Shown here: piece after piece, positions 26,708 through 35,744 of the stretch
Layout: each line of letters begins with the position of its first letter
Position numbering within the stretch: the first letter of the stretch is position 1
DNA from: Collinsella sp. TF08-11AT
Lineage (GTDB): Bacteria; Actinomycetota; Coriobacteriia; Coriobacteriales; Coriobacteriaceae
Reading direction: 5' to 3'
Assembly: GCF_003437035.1 (NCBI RefSeq)
Contig: NZ_QSRL01000001.1
Coordinates: 248,001-312,000 of the forward strand
DNA: 64,000 nt
Translations under genes and position numbers: made by a program
The notes under the pieces: model-generated
The model's database searches: none
What the model saw: only the letters and a program-made list of their open reading frames with translations
Told to the model about the DNA's origin: nothing

Positions 26708-28021
26708 TTAGCGCCCGGGGGCCAGGATCACCAGCGCGTCGTGCTCAAAGGGATGCTGCGCCACGCGCACGGTGCCGTCACCGTTGTCACGGACGGGCAG
26801 CTTTGCGATGCGCTTGTCCTCCATGTCGAGGACCGTCGCCGTCCAGCCACGCGCGCCGTCGAGCTTAAACTTGAGCGCCGTGGTACGCGGCAGGTACGCG
26901 ACGATGCGATCGCCAACGCGCGCCACACGGATGGACTCGCGCGCGTCGTCGAGGAGCTCCTGCGCCGGAACCACGGCAAGTGCATCGTCGGCAGCCGTAG
27001 CGCCCAGGGCGGCAAGCACGTGCTCGATCGCGCCAAAGTCCCACACACCCGCAAACTGCAGGCACTCTTGCCAGCGGAAGGGCATGTCAAAGCCCTCGCC
27101 CAGGACCGAGCCCTGGCTGCGCGATGTCTGCCAGTTCCACACGCCGTGTGCGCCATAGGTCACGCCGGCACTGGCGCCGGCAAGAATCGACGACCATACG
27201 CTCGCGCGGCAATCCTGCGCGGTAAAACGCCAGTAGACGTTGCGCGACGCACCCATCTGCTCGTAGCAAGGCTCGGAGTTGACCATCGGCTTTTTGGGAT
27301 AGTTGGCGATAAAGTCCTGCGGCAGACGCCATGCCTCGGGCTGGCCCTCGTAGTTGTGGCCGGGCTGGAACATATAAAAGTCCAGACGGTCCAGATACTG
27401 CGCCGGAATGGTGCGGTTACCGCGGTTGATATGCATGGTGCGCAGTGCCTCGGGCGCGCGCTTGACGACCTCGTCGAGGGCGTCCTCGTAATAGGCGATC
27501 GCCTCGTCGCCGGCAAAGTCGGTATCGCCCGTCACCACGTAGACGGGGTCGAACTCGCCCAGGTTCTCGACGACGCGGGCAACGTGGGCGCGAACCTCCT
27601 CACGCGGCATAACCTCGGCGCCGCAACGCTCGGCGATCTTGGCGCCCCAGGTACCGGGCACGTAATTGCACCACATGAGCACGAGCGCCGGACGAATGCC
27701 GTGCTCGACGGCAGCACGGCACATGGCGGCGGCACGATCCCAGTACGCCTGGTTGGGACGGGACCAATCAAAGTGCACGCCGTCCTCGCTGGCATAGGGC
27801 CAAATGCCCAGGTCGGGGCAGCAGCGATCCCACTGTGGCAGCGTGTTGATCTGCAGTGCGTTCATGCCCTGCTCGGCACGGCGGGTCAGGTAGTAATCCC
27901 AGTCGTTCTCGGCGATGCTCGTAAATGCGCTCCAGCACGTATCGGCAAACCAGAAGAACGGTTTGCCCTCGCACAAAAAGCCATCCTGGCGACCGTTGAC
28001 GGTCAGCTTTCCCAAACTCAT
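26708..28021 (-). CDS. Apiosidase-like glycoside hydrolase (GH140/DUF4038)
   Basis: A 437-residue cytoplasmic enzyme. The apiosidase-like TIM barrel (DUF4038) covers residues about 10-340: PFFWFADTCWSAF near 20, NALQINTLPQW near 55, YVVTGDTDFAGDE near 165, NSEPCYE near 240 and YGAHGVWNW near 290. A small beta-sandwich finishes the protein (VARVGDRIVAYLPR onward). GH140 members remove D-apiose from pectin rhamnogalacturonan II. There is no signal peptide, so the substrate must be imported. AAAGGA sits 7 nt before ATG 28021; the ATG two codons earlier is too close. It follows the PTS EIIBC gene on the same strand, so its substrate may be a phosphorylated glycoside. Confidence 0.82.
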   Translation of the reverse strand: MSLGKLTVNGRQDGFLCEGKPFFWFADTCWSAFTSIAENDWDYYLTRRAEQGMNALQINTLPQWDRCCPDLGIWPYASEDGVHFDWSRPNQAYWDRAAAMCRAAVEHGIRPALVLMWCNYVPGTWGAKIAERCGAEVMPREEVRAHVARVVENLGEFDPVYVVTGDTDFAGDEAIAYYEDALDEVVKRAPEALRTMHINRGNRTIPAQYLDRLDFYMFQPGHNYEGQPEAWRLPQDFIANYPKKPMVNSEPCYEQMGASRNVYWRFTAQDCRASVWSSILAGASAGVTYGAHGVWNWQTSRSQGSVLGEGFDMPFRWQECLQFAGVWDFGAIEHVLAALGATAADDALAVVPAQELLDDARESIRVARVGDRIVAYLPRTTALKFKLDGARGWTATVLDMEDKRIAKLPVRDNGDGTVRVAQHPFEHDALVILAPGR

Positions 28022-28057
28022 CTGCATGTCCTTTCGTTTGATAAAGGATTTGCGAAC

Positions 28058-28100
28058 CGCCGGGGGCTTTCGCGGTAACCCCGCGCGAAAGCCCCCGCCG
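28058..28100 (-). other. Strong hairpin between EIIBC and the GH140-like gene
   Basis: About 14 bp (CGGGGGCTTTCGCG and its complement) with an 8-nt loop and no T-run, 37 bp before the GH140-like start. It may stabilise the downstream message or mark a processing site, since a terminator lies just upstream. Confidence 0.5.
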
Positions 28101-28148
28101 CTTGGCAAACCATCGCGGGCGAATACCGTCCGCCCCATCAGTCTACCT

Positions 28149-28189
28149 TGCAAGAAGGGCCCCGCCGGGCTTACGCCTGACGGGGCCCT
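28149..28189 (-). terminator. Terminator after the PTS EIIBC gene
   Basis: A 9-bp GC stem (AGGGCCCCG and its complement) with a 16-nt loop, followed on the minus strand by TCTTGC. It lies 41 bp after the EIIBC stop and before the GH140-like gene. The T-run is weak, so it may be only partial and lower downstream expression. Confidence 0.6.
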
Positions 28190-28229
28190 GTCGTGTAGGT
28201 GAGGTCATATGTGACCGAACGGTTTGGCC

Positions 28230-29657
28230 TTAGGCCTCCATCTCGGCGAGTTCCTCCTTGGAGAAGCCGCAGGCAAAGACGACGGCAGCGGCGATGACAA
28301 AGGAGATTGCCATACCAACGATAGCCCAGACGGTGTTCATCTGGCCACCCTGCAGGTAGTTGGTGAAGACCAGGAAGTTGGACGCACCGCCTGCGAGGTA
28401 GTAGGTAACACCCATGAGGCCGGAGAACACAGCGCCGATGGCACCGCCGATGAACATGCCGAGCATGGTGCGACGGAAGCGCATGAGGATACCGAAGAGC
28501 GCAGGCTCGGTAACGCCGCCGGCGATGGCGGAGATGACGTAACCGATGGCAAGGGACTTCTCGTCGGGGTTCTTCATCTTGAGGAAGGCACCGAAGGCGC
28601 AGCCCCAGACAGCGGCCATAGCGCAGTTGGTGGAAACGAAGACGAAGGGATCGTAGCCGGCGGCGATGATCTGAACCTGAGCGAGCAGGATGACGGGCAT
28701 GTGCATGCCGCAGACCACGAAGAGCTGCCAGAAGGCACCGAGGACGGCCATGACGATCAGGATACCGATGCCGCCAAGGTCAGCAAGGCCGAAGAGGGCG
28801 TTAGCGATCAGCGTACCGATCTCGTTGCCGATCGGGGCGAGGACGATGAAGGCGATGGGGATGGTGACGATCATGGTGCAGAACGGCGTGAAGACCGTGG
28901 AGAGCACGTCGGGCATGACCTTCTTAAAGAACTTCTCGATGAAGTAGAGGACGGGCACCGAAAGGATGATCGGCAGGACGGACTGCTGATAGTTGGCAGC
29001 GGCGATCTGGATGCCGTAGACGGAGATGATTCCGCCGCCCTCCTGGGTGGCGACGCTCACCACGGAAGGAGCCATGAGGGCGCCACCGAGCAGCATGCCG
29101 AGCACGGGGCTGGCGCCGAGCTTCTTAGCCGCGGCATAACCCAGGTAGATGGGGATAAAGGTGAACGTGGCCTCGTACAGCGTGGTGTAGAGGAACGTAT
29201 AGGTCGGGTCGTCGGCCGAGAGCACACCGAGCATGGTGGGGCCGAGGACGGCCGCGATGGTACGGAACAGACCGCCGGCCATGAGCAGCGGGATGAGCTG
29301 GGTCATGGAGCCCGACAGATAGTCAAGGATGATGTTCGGCAGGTTCTTGAGCTCGAACTTCTGCTTGGAAGCATCGAGGTTCTCGTCGACGGCGGCACCC
29401 TGCTTGACGCCGGAGATGGCGACGAACTCGGCGAGCACCTTGGGCACGTTCTGGCCGATGATGACCTGGAGCTGGCTGCCGGCGAACTGGCATCCCAGAA
29501 CACCCTTGACCTTCTTGATCTTCTCCACGTCGGCCTTGTTGTTGTCCTTGAGCGTCAGACGCAGGCGCGTCATGCAGTTGGTGGCGACGGAAACATTCTC
29601 CGCACCGCCCACGAGCTCGAGGACATCGGTGGCAATCTGCTTGTTATCTACTGCCAT
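28230..29657 (-). CDS. PTS beta-glucoside/sucrose-type EIIBC
   Basis: A 475-residue sugar permease of the glucose-glucoside superfamily. The EIIB domain comes first (residues about 1-80; phospho-acceptor Cys28 in SVATNCMTRLRL). The EIIC domain follows from about 105 with ten or so membrane helices (GLFRTIAAVLG, and the conserved ITEPALF-like GVTEPALFGIL near 370). There is no EIIA domain, so phosphate must come from a separate EIIA such as 9719-10255. It imports and phosphorylates a sugar or glycoside. GGGAGGGG precedes ATG 29657. It is divergent from an esterase gene across a 490-bp region with three palindromic operators. Confidence 0.93.
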   Translation of the reverse strand: MAVDNKQIATDVLELVGGAENVSVATNCMTRLRLTLKDNNKADVEKIKKVKGVLGCQFAGSQLQVIIGQNVPKVLAEFVAISGVKQGAAVDENLDASKQKFELKNLPNIILDYLSGSMTQLIPLLMAGGLFRTIAAVLGPTMLGVLSADDPTYTFLYTTLYEATFTFIPIYLGYAAAKKLGASPVLGMLLGGALMAPSVVSVATQEGGGIISVYGIQIAAANYQQSVLPIILSVPVLYFIEKFFKKVMPDVLSTVFTPFCTMIVTIPIAFIVLAPIGNEIGTLIANALFGLADLGGIGILIVMAVLGAFWQLFVVCGMHMPVILLAQVQIIAAGYDPFVFVSTNCAMAAVWGCAFGAFLKMKNPDEKSLAIGYVISAIAGGVTEPALFGILMRFRRTMLGMFIGGAIGAVFSGLMGVTYYLAGGASNFLVFTNYLQGGQMNTVWAIVGMAISFVIAAAVVFACGFSKEELAEMEA

Positions 29658-29763
29658 GGGACCCCTCCCCATATCTTCGTGTGCCAGCCCCCTTGGGCTT
29701 AGGCACGCCTTTGGCCCGGCGACTATAACCCCTTACGGTTGCCGGACCCTTGGATACGCTTTT

Positions 29764-29780
29764 GTAAACAAGGTGTTTAC
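29764..29780. promoter_or_regulatory. Operator-like palindrome O1
   Basis: GTAAACA and TGTTTAC are a perfect 7-bp inverted repeat with a 3-bp centre, 107 bp upstream of the EIIBC start. Partial half-sites (CGTTTAC, GTTTACAC) continue to 29806. The motif recurs at 30002, 30084, 50344 and 51669. Confidence 0.6.
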
Positions 29781-30001
29781 TGAACGTTTACGGGCTTTAG
29801 TTTACACGGAGCGCCGAATTTATGGCAATTTTGCCGTCTACAGTCCGGTGAACGGTAGGTAATCGGGGGTGAACGTATTTGAATGGCGGGAAACGGTCTC
29901 TTTGACCCTCTATTGATATATAGCCATTTACGTGGGATTTTATTTTGATGAACACCTCACTGATCTGTTAACTCATCAACAGAATCCCTGCTAGAAGCTA
30001 G

Positions 30002-30015
30002 TAAACATATGTTTA
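30002..30015. promoter_or_regulatory. Operator-like palindrome O2
   Basis: TAAACATATGTTTA is a perfect 14-bp palindrome, 133 bp before the esterase start. It shares the TAAACA/TGTTTA half-sites with O1 and O3. The rest of the 29658-30147 gap is AT-rich promoter DNA; no gene was seen. Confidence 0.55.
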
Positions 30016-30083
30016 GTAGCTCACGACGTGTTCAATTTTGCCGTTTACCGAGTTCATCTGGTTATTCTTCAATTCTAGATTAC

Positions 30084-30099
30084 ACTAAACATGTTTAGT
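30084..30099. promoter_or_regulatory. Operator-like palindrome O3
   Basis: ACTAAACATGTTTAGT is a perfect 16-bp palindrome with no spacer, 49 bp before the esterase start codon. Even-length, centre-symmetric sites of this kind suit LacI-family dimers. The LacI-type protein at 50575-51585 has the same half-site before its own gene. Confidence 0.65.
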
Positions 30100-30147
30100 T
30101 TGTATTGCCGCAGATGCCAGGTATTCGCGGCGTAAGGGAGGCAGCTC

Positions 30148-31485
30148 ATGGAGCTCAAATTGTGTACCTACGCAACCGTCACCACCTTGGGCGACTTTGG
30201 CCCCTGGATCAGCAAGGTCGTACTCGACCTGCCCTGCACCGTGCGCGCCAACGACATCGACGCGAACACCTTCCATATATATGTAGAGCGTCACGAGCGC
30301 TCGGGCGAGGTTCTGATGCGCAAGGAGCGCGGCGCCGACCATGCCGCGCCCTCCGTGGGTTACATCGACATTCTCGCCGCATATCCGTGCGACGAGAACG
30401 GACGTAAGCTCGCCGTGGGCACCCATGTGGCGCTCGAGGTCGCCGAGCAGCGCCTGACCAAGACCATCGAAGGCGGCGTCATGGGCTCGCGCATGCTCGA
30501 TGACCAGCTGCGCATCACGCAGCTCACAGCTCTTCCCGGCAACGACGGCGACGATCCCACCTGCGGCCTGGTCTTCGACACCTGCCGTGGCGATATCTGC
30601 CCCGCGCTCAAAGGCTGGAGCAACGCCACGCAAAAGACCGCCGTCGACGGCATCGCGCTCGAATACGGCTTCTTTGAGCCCACCTTTAAGGCCGAAGACT
30701 CGGCATGCTTCAACCCCTTTGCGCCCGAGGCGACGGTCGTGCCCCAAAGGGCACCGCTCGTGGTGTATCTGCACGGCGCCGGCGAGGGCAAGGGCGCCAC
30801 GCAAGGCGAAGGCGCTACGCGCGCCTATATCGGCAACCGCGTGACGGCCATCAGCCAGGCGCAGATCCAGCGCTACTTTGGCGGCTTTGCCTGGGTGCTC
30901 GTGCCGCAGTCGCCCACGTTTTGGATGGACAACGGCGTCGAACAACTCGGTCGCTCCAACCAGAGCATCTACTCCTCCGTGCTCAAGGCGCTTATCGACG
31001 AGTTTGTCGCCGAGCATGCCGACCGCATCGACACCGACCGCATCGTGGTCGCCGGTCTTTCCAACGGCGGCTTTATGACCCTGCGCCTGTGCGCCGACTA
31101 CCCCGATTTCTTCGCCGCGGGCCTTCCCTGCTGCGCCCCGTGGTACAACGCCACGGACGAGGACGTGGCCGCGCTCGCCAAGACGCCGCTGTGGTTTACG
31201 CACTCCAAGGGCGACGAGCTTGTGTCACCGCAACAGACCGTGCTGCCGCTGTTCGCGCGCCTGCGCGGTGCCGGCGCCAACGTGCATCTCACCTACTTTA
31301 GCCATGTCGAGGACCTGACCGGCGTGTATCGCGAGGCCGACGGCTCGGCCAAGAAGACGTTCAACCACGGCGTGTGGATCCACCAATTCAACGACCTGTG
31401 TTATCAAGACTTCGACGGGGGCAACGTACTCATCGACGGCGAGCCGGTGGGCTGCTGGGAGTGGTCGGCCAGGGTTTCGAGGTAA
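30148..31485 (+). CDS. Alpha/beta-hydrolase esterase with N-terminal accessory domain
   Basis: A 445-residue cytoplasmic esterase. Residues about 1-170 form a beta-rich accessory domain. The alpha/beta-hydrolase fold starts near residue 200 (PLVVYLHGAGEGKG), with the nucleophile in GLSNGG near 300, an Asp candidate in HSKGDELV near 350 and a His candidate near 410 (NHGVWIHQF). The pattern fits the PHB-depolymerase/feruloyl-esterase-like branch, which removes acyl or aryl groups from plant glycans. GGGAGG precedes the ATG. It is divergent from the PTS EIIBC across shared palindromic operators, so co-regulation is likely. Substrate unknown. Confidence 0.82.
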   Translation: MELKLCTYATVTTLGDFGPWISKVVLDLPCTVRANDIDANTFHIYVERHERSGEVLMRKERGADHAAPSVGYIDILAAYPCDENGRKLAVGTHVALEVAEQRLTKTIEGGVMGSRMLDDQLRITQLTALPGNDGDDPTCGLVFDTCRGDICPALKGWSNATQKTAVDGIALEYGFFEPTFKAEDSACFNPFAPEATVVPQRAPLVVYLHGAGEGKGATQGEGATRAYIGNRVTAISQAQIQRYFGGFAWVLVPQSPTFWMDNGVEQLGRSNQSIYSSVLKALIDEFVAEHADRIDTDRIVVAGLSNGGFMTLRLCADYPDFFAAGLPCCAPWYNATDEDVAALAKTPLWFTHSKGDELVSPQQTVLPLFARLRGAGANVHLTYFSHVEDLTGVYREADGSAKKTFNHGVWIHQFNDLCYQDFDGGNVLIDGEPVGCWEWSARVSR

Positions 31486-31495
31486 CCATCCCATC

Positions 31496-31622
31496 GGGGG
31501 CTCTGACCTTTAGTTTTGTAAACGTCCTCGCGCATGAGCCCCGCTTATCCTGCTCCTTCGGAGCATCGGATAAGCGGGGCTCGCGCTGCGGAATGTTTAC
31601 AAAACTAAAGGTCAGAGCCCCC
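31496..31622. repeat. 127-bp nested perfect hairpin
   Basis: Outer arms are a perfect 28-bp inverted repeat (starting GGGGGCTCTGACC; 31496-31523 with 31595-31622). An inner perfect 15-bp stem (31536-31550 with 31568-31582; GAGCCCCGCTTATCC) closes on GCTCC-TTCG-GGAGC. It is 10 bp after the esterase stop. No second copy was seen in the window. The remaining sequence to 31751 is unremarkable. Confidence 0.85.
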
Positions 31623-31751
31623 TAAGTTAACGTTGTTCGAAACGCTGGTCGGCCGCTTCCGGCGGGCCGCCGGGTCGCGGGCGATGGGGGCGTGGGTCCC
31701 GTCTTGCCTTGCGCGTAACTGGCTGAATTGATTTTGATTGGAGCTGTTCCT

Positions 31752-33263
31752 ATGTCCCAGAAGTTGACTCGAGTGATTGTTACCACTGATATGGAAGTCG
31801 ATGATATGAACTCACTTGTTCATTTGGCTCTGTATCTCAACTTGCTTGATGTTCAGGCTGTGGTGTATACGGCTTCGCAGTATCACTTTCTTGGGGATGG
31901 GGTTCATACGCTCGGCGAGGTGAATTCGCATTGGCGGACCAAAGGGCGGCGCTCTTATGAGTGGGCTGTTGTGCCTCATGAGCCCGATCCGCTAGCCGGC
32001 GAGCTTCGTGAGTATCGGCCGTTTCCCGAGCATTGGATTGAGAGTCTCTGGAGTAATGAATATGCCCAGGCTTGGCCGCAGTTGCAGGCAAATGCGGCCG
32101 CTGCCGGTGAGCCGCCGTTTCCCACGCCCGCCCAGATGATCGAGCGCACCTTTGTGGGAAATGTTGCCTTTGAGGGTGATGTGACTGAGGAAACTGAGGG
32201 GTCTCGCGTAATTGCGCAGGCGATTCTGGATGATGATCCGCGTACGTTATGGTTGCTCAGCTGGGGTGGTATGAATACGATCGTTCGCGCCCTCATGAGT
32301 ATTGCCGAGCGCTATCGCGCCACGCCCGAGTGGCCCGCCGTGCAGCAGCAGGTCTATCAGAAGGTGCGCGTGATGGGCGTTGCCGATGGCGTGGGACAGG
32401 ACAACTCGTGGCTCGACCATGGGCGCGAGCTCTTTCCCGAGCTCATCTTTTGGCGTACGCCCTATATGTATGGCAACTATTTCGACGCCAAAACAGCTCA
32501 GCCCGATACGCTGCCGCTGTTTAAGGCTCCCTGGCCCGAGCAGAATCTCACGCAGGGCAACGGCCCCCTCATGGCACGCTATATGCTCTATGGCGATGGT
32601 AAGGTCTACGAAAACGAGCCTGAGCGCTTTCAGTTTGGCAAGCATGCCCGTCTGGATTGGGGCCTGGAAGGCATGCCCGCGATGCAGTTTGAGCGCGGCG
32701 ATTTTATGGCCGAAGGCGACAGCATGACCTATATTCCGCTGCTGCCGTTTGGCCTGCGCGGTATCGACGACCGCGGCTTCGATACGCTGCTGGGACGCAT
32801 GTTTTTTGATGGGCATCCCGATGCGAACGCGCCCGCCGGTTTTGCCTCCATCGGCACGCCCGCAGACGACAATCTCAATCCCTATCTGCGTGCCTATCAG
32901 GAAGACTTTGCCGCCCGCGCGCAATGGTGTGCCCATGATCCGGCCATCTGCTCGCATCCGGCGCATGTTGTCGAGGTCACTGCCGACCGCAGCGCCACAG
33001 CCGGCGAGCGCGTCAACCTTACAGCGACCATCGTCGACCCCGACGGCAAGGGCTTCGATGCACATTGGGATGTGGCCGTAGACCCATCGAGCTATGCAGG
33101 CGTCCAGGATCTGTCGATGTGGCAAGAATGCACGGTAGACACCGCTTTCATCGTGCCCGCCGACGCGCGACCCGGCGACCGCCTTGTGCTCACCCTCACC
33201 GTCCAGACGCGCGCCGAGCGCCCCTGCACCCGCTACGCCCAAATCGCCGTAACCGTGGCATAG
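31752..33263 (+). CDS. Nucleoside-hydrolase-like protein (Sde182/DUF1593 type)
   Basis: A 503-residue cytoplasmic protein. Residues 1-340 match the Sde182 nucleoside-hydrolase-like domain (DUF1593): RVIVTTDMEVDDMNSL at the N-terminus is the metal-binding Asp cluster, with LLSWGGMNTIVRAL near 175 and GVGQDNSWLDHG near 215. The last about 85 residues are an Ig-like C-terminal domain (ATAGERVNLTATIVDPDGKG). Such proteins are linked to plant polysaccharide use, usually as secreted forms; this one has no signal peptide. TGGAG lies 8 nt before ATG 31752. The first about 350 bp use T-ending codons more than the neighbouring genes, unlike the rest of the gene. Confidence 0.85.
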   Translation: MSQKLTRVIVTTDMEVDDMNSLVHLALYLNLLDVQAVVYTASQYHFLGDGVHTLGEVNSHWRTKGRRSYEWAVVPHEPDPLAGELREYRPFPEHWIESLWSNEYAQAWPQLQANAAAAGEPPFPTPAQMIERTFVGNVAFEGDVTEETEGSRVIAQAILDDDPRTLWLLSWGGMNTIVRALMSIAERYRATPEWPAVQQQVYQKVRVMGVADGVGQDNSWLDHGRELFPELIFWRTPYMYGNYFDAKTAQPDTLPLFKAPWPEQNLTQGNGPLMARYMLYGDGKVYENEPERFQFGKHARLDWGLEGMPAMQFERGDFMAEGDSMTYIPLLPFGLRGIDDRGFDTLLGRMFFDGHPDANAPAGFASIGTPADDNLNPYLRAYQEDFAARAQWCAHDPAICSHPAHVVEVTADRSATAGERVNLTATIVDPDGKGFDAHWDVAVDPSSYAGVQDLSMWQECTVDTAFIVPADARPGDRLVLTLTVQTRAERPCTRYAQIAVTVA

Positions 33264-33354
33264 CAAGGGCGGCGCCCACATTCGGCAGCCGCCGCATTCG
33301 GCAAAGAGTGTCCCCAGGCGTCAAACGAGCGGGGATTTTTGGACACCCAAACAA

Positions 33355-33418
33355 CGAGAGCGGACAATCTCCCACTTTGAGCCCACAAGCAGGCCAAAAA
33401 TGGGAGATTATCCACTCT
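33355..33418. repeat. 64-bp palindrome with TTATCCAC arms, copy 2
   Basis: Inverted arms of 19 bp (right arm TGGGAGATTATCCACTCTC; the left arm has two mismatches), same 64-bp span as copies at 16765 and 42221. Just upstream, GATTTTTGGACACCCA matches the start of the 16741 copy. Confidence 0.8.
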
Positions 33419-33432
33419 CATTCTGCGGGTAC

Positions 33433-33488
33433 TCATTGGGGACGTACTTAAATGAGTAGTTTCACTCATTTAAGTACGTCCCCAATGA
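33433..33488. repeat. 56-bp near-continuous palindrome
   Basis: TCATTGGGGACGTACTTA continues to AATGAG, and the full complement returns after a short AGTAGTTTC centre, giving arms of about 24 bp. It is the best preserved copy of the GGGGACGT family. The 33264-33612 gap holds only these two palindromes and a GTGTCCCCAG phrase. Confidence 0.8.
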
Positions 33489-33612
33489 CTAGTCAAAAAT
33501 GGGCCATGTGTCCCAGTTGTGGAGACTCGTTGAGCCGTCTGGGTATCGTGAAAGGCTGCGCACTCCCCCATCATCAAAAGTGACACACGCTACCAGTTGA
33601 TGGGAGGCAGCC

Positions 33613-34350
33613 ATGGGCTTCTTTGACAAGATGTTCGAGAAGAAAGAGTGCGCGATTTGCGGTACCGAGCTGGGACTTCTAGGTAAGACAAAAATCAATG
33701 AAGGCTACCTGTGCAAAGAGTGCGCCGGCAAGCTCTCCCCCTACTTTCACGGCTATCGCTCCAGCACTGCGGACGATATCCGCGAGCAGCTCGCCTACCG
33801 CGAGGCCAATGCCGAGCGCCTGGCGTCGTTCAACCCCACGCGCACGCTTTCTGCCGGGCGCACCAACATCATGGTCGATGAGGACGCGGGCCTGCTGATC
33901 ATCACCTCGCAGAGCCGCTGGCGCGACGCCAATCCCGACATCATCGAGTTCTCGCAGGTACTCGGCTGCGATATGGATATCGACGAGCATCGCACCGAAA
34001 TCTATCGCGAGACCGAGGACGGCGAGCGCGAGAGCTACAACCCGCCGCGCTACGACCTGGATTACGACTTTAATCTGACCATTCACGTCAACACGCCGTA
34101 CTTTACCGAGATCAACCTGCGCGTAAACGACTCCACCATCGATCAGCGCGGCTCCATCGAATACCGCGAGGCCAAGCGCCAGGCAACCGAGGTCCGCGAC
34201 GCGCTGGTGCAGCTGCGCCAGGAGACGCGCGACAGCGTCGTGGCCGCCAAGGCCCCCAAGACCGCGGTGACCTGCCCCTTCTGCGGAGCCACCACCATTC
34301 CCGATGCCAGTGGGCGCTGCGAATACTGCGGCGGCGCCATCGGCGCATAG
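33613..34350 (+). CDS. DUF4428-type zinc protein with C-terminal zinc ribbon
   Basis: A 245-residue protein that begins with a DUF4428-like treble clef (CAICGTELGLLGKTK, later CKECAGKL) and ends with a second CxxC pair motif (CPFCGATTIPDASGRCEYCGG). The middle, residues about 60-200, is a PH-like beta-rich region with an acidic loop. There is no signal or membrane helix. GGGAGG precedes the ATG. It is first of three genes that all end or start in zinc ribbons and sits 24 bp before the next. Role unknown; the set resembles bacterial SPFH-zinc-ribbon membrane scaffolds. Confidence 0.85.
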   Translation: MGFFDKMFEKKECAICGTELGLLGKTKINEGYLCKECAGKLSPYFHGYRSSTADDIREQLAYREANAERLASFNPTRTLSAGRTNIMVDEDAGLLIITSQSRWRDANPDIIEFSQVLGCDMDIDEHRTEIYRETEDGERESYNPPRYDLDYDFNLTIHVNTPYFTEINLRVNDSTIDQRGSIEYREAKRQATEVRDALVQLRQETRDSVVAAKAPKTAVTCPFCGATTIPDASGRCEYCGGAIGA

Positions 34351-34374
34351 CCTCCGGCACGGAAAGGACCGATC

Positions 34375-35696
34375 ATGGCCTTCGAGAGCGTCAACTATCA
34401 GTGCCCTGCCTGCGGTGGCCCCCTGCATTTTGCAAGCGCCGAGCAAAAACTCGTCTGCGACTACTGCGATTCGCGTTTTGAGTCGAAGAAGTCGAGGCTC
34501 TCTATCGCGAGCGCCAGGACAAGGCAGATGCCAAAGCCGATGCCGCAGCCGCAGCTCCCAAACCTGCTGCCGACGATGCCGTGCAGGAGCTCGCCCAAAA
34601 CGCCGGTTACATCTGCTCGTCGTGCGGCGCCGAGCTCGTGTCCGACGGCACCGTCGCCGTCACCACCTGCCCGTACTGCGGCAACTCCGCCGTGGCGCCT
34701 GGCCAGCTCTCTGGCGACTTCTCGCCCGACCTGGTGATTCCATTTAAGCTCGGGCGCGACGACGTCACGGCCGCACTCAAGGAACACTACAAGGACAAAA
34801 TCTTGCTGCCCAAGAGCTTTGTCACCGGCAACCACATCGACGAGGTCCAAGGTGTCTACGTGCCGTTTTGGCTCTACGGTGCCCGCGTTGACGGCGAAGT
34901 GTACTTTGACGCGACCAACGAGACCGTGACCGAGGAATCCGACCGCACCGTCACGACCACCGACCACTACGATGCCTATCGCAAGGGCAATATCTCGTTT
35001 AGGCGCGTGCCCGTCGACGGATCGTCCAAGATGCCCGACGGCCACATGGACGCCATCGAGCCGTTTGACTACGACGCGCTGCGTCCGTTCTCGGTCGCAT
35101 ATATGCCCGGCTACATCGCCAACCGTTACGATGAGGATCGCGAGACGTGCAGGGCGCGCGCCGAGCGCCGCATGGAGGAGAGCACGATCTCGGCCCTGCG
35201 CGAGACCGTCGTCGACGAATACGACGATGCCACGGTCGAAAGCAAGCAGCTCGACTACACCTGGGAAGACAGCGACTACGCCCTGTTCCCCGTCTGGATG
35301 CTCTCCACCTCGTGGAACGGCAAGAGCTACCTGTTTGCCATGAACGGCCAGACCGGCCGCTTGGTCGGCGAGCTCCCCTGCTCCAAGCCCAAGCTCGCTA
35401 TTGCCTCGGTGCTGTTCTTTGTGATCGGATTTGTCCTCTCCCAGATTCTCTTTATGGGCGAGAACGCCTTCGATCCGGATTACCTCGCCTTTGATATCGA
35501 GGGCATCCTCATCAACATCATCGCGCCGCTGATCATCGTGATTATCGGAGACGTGCTACTGGTAGGCCAGCTCAAGACGGCCAACGAGGCCACCCACGCC
35601 GACGAGTACTGCGGCGAGCTCGACCTGACCGAGAAGCACGACACCTTCAGCCACACCGAGACCTCGGTCGTCATGAAGGACAACAAGGACGATTAG
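34375..35696 (+). pseudogene. TFIIB-type zinc-ribbon membrane protein, frameshifted
   Basis: Two frames together encode one protein of about 440 residues. The first gives MAFESVNYQCPACGGPL, CDYCDSRFE, then derails. One missing base after 34482 explains it: with one G restored there, the frame continues VEEVEALYRERQ and joins the second frame (CSSCGAELVSDGTV, CPYCGNS), which runs to 35696. The second part has the large conserved body (PFWLYGARVDGEVYF) and two C-terminal membrane helices (near 35395-35460 and 35500-35570). It is either a genuine recent frameshift or a sequence error; the long intact downstream frame favours a very recent event or an error. An internal start at 34581 could still give a 371-residue protein. 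Confidence 0.8.
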
Positions 35697-35744
35697 CCAT
35701 TCTGACCAATACCACCCGGCCTTTGACGAGAAAGGAAGATCACC

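Noticed and set aside
28224..29702. Long open frame antisense to the PTS EIIBC gene, and similar ones antisense to both GH1 genes, the FGGY kinase and the isomerase-like gene
   Set aside because: GC-rich coding DNA commonly leaves the opposite strand open. The sense proteins have clear family motifs; the antisense ones have compositional bias and no ribosome sites.
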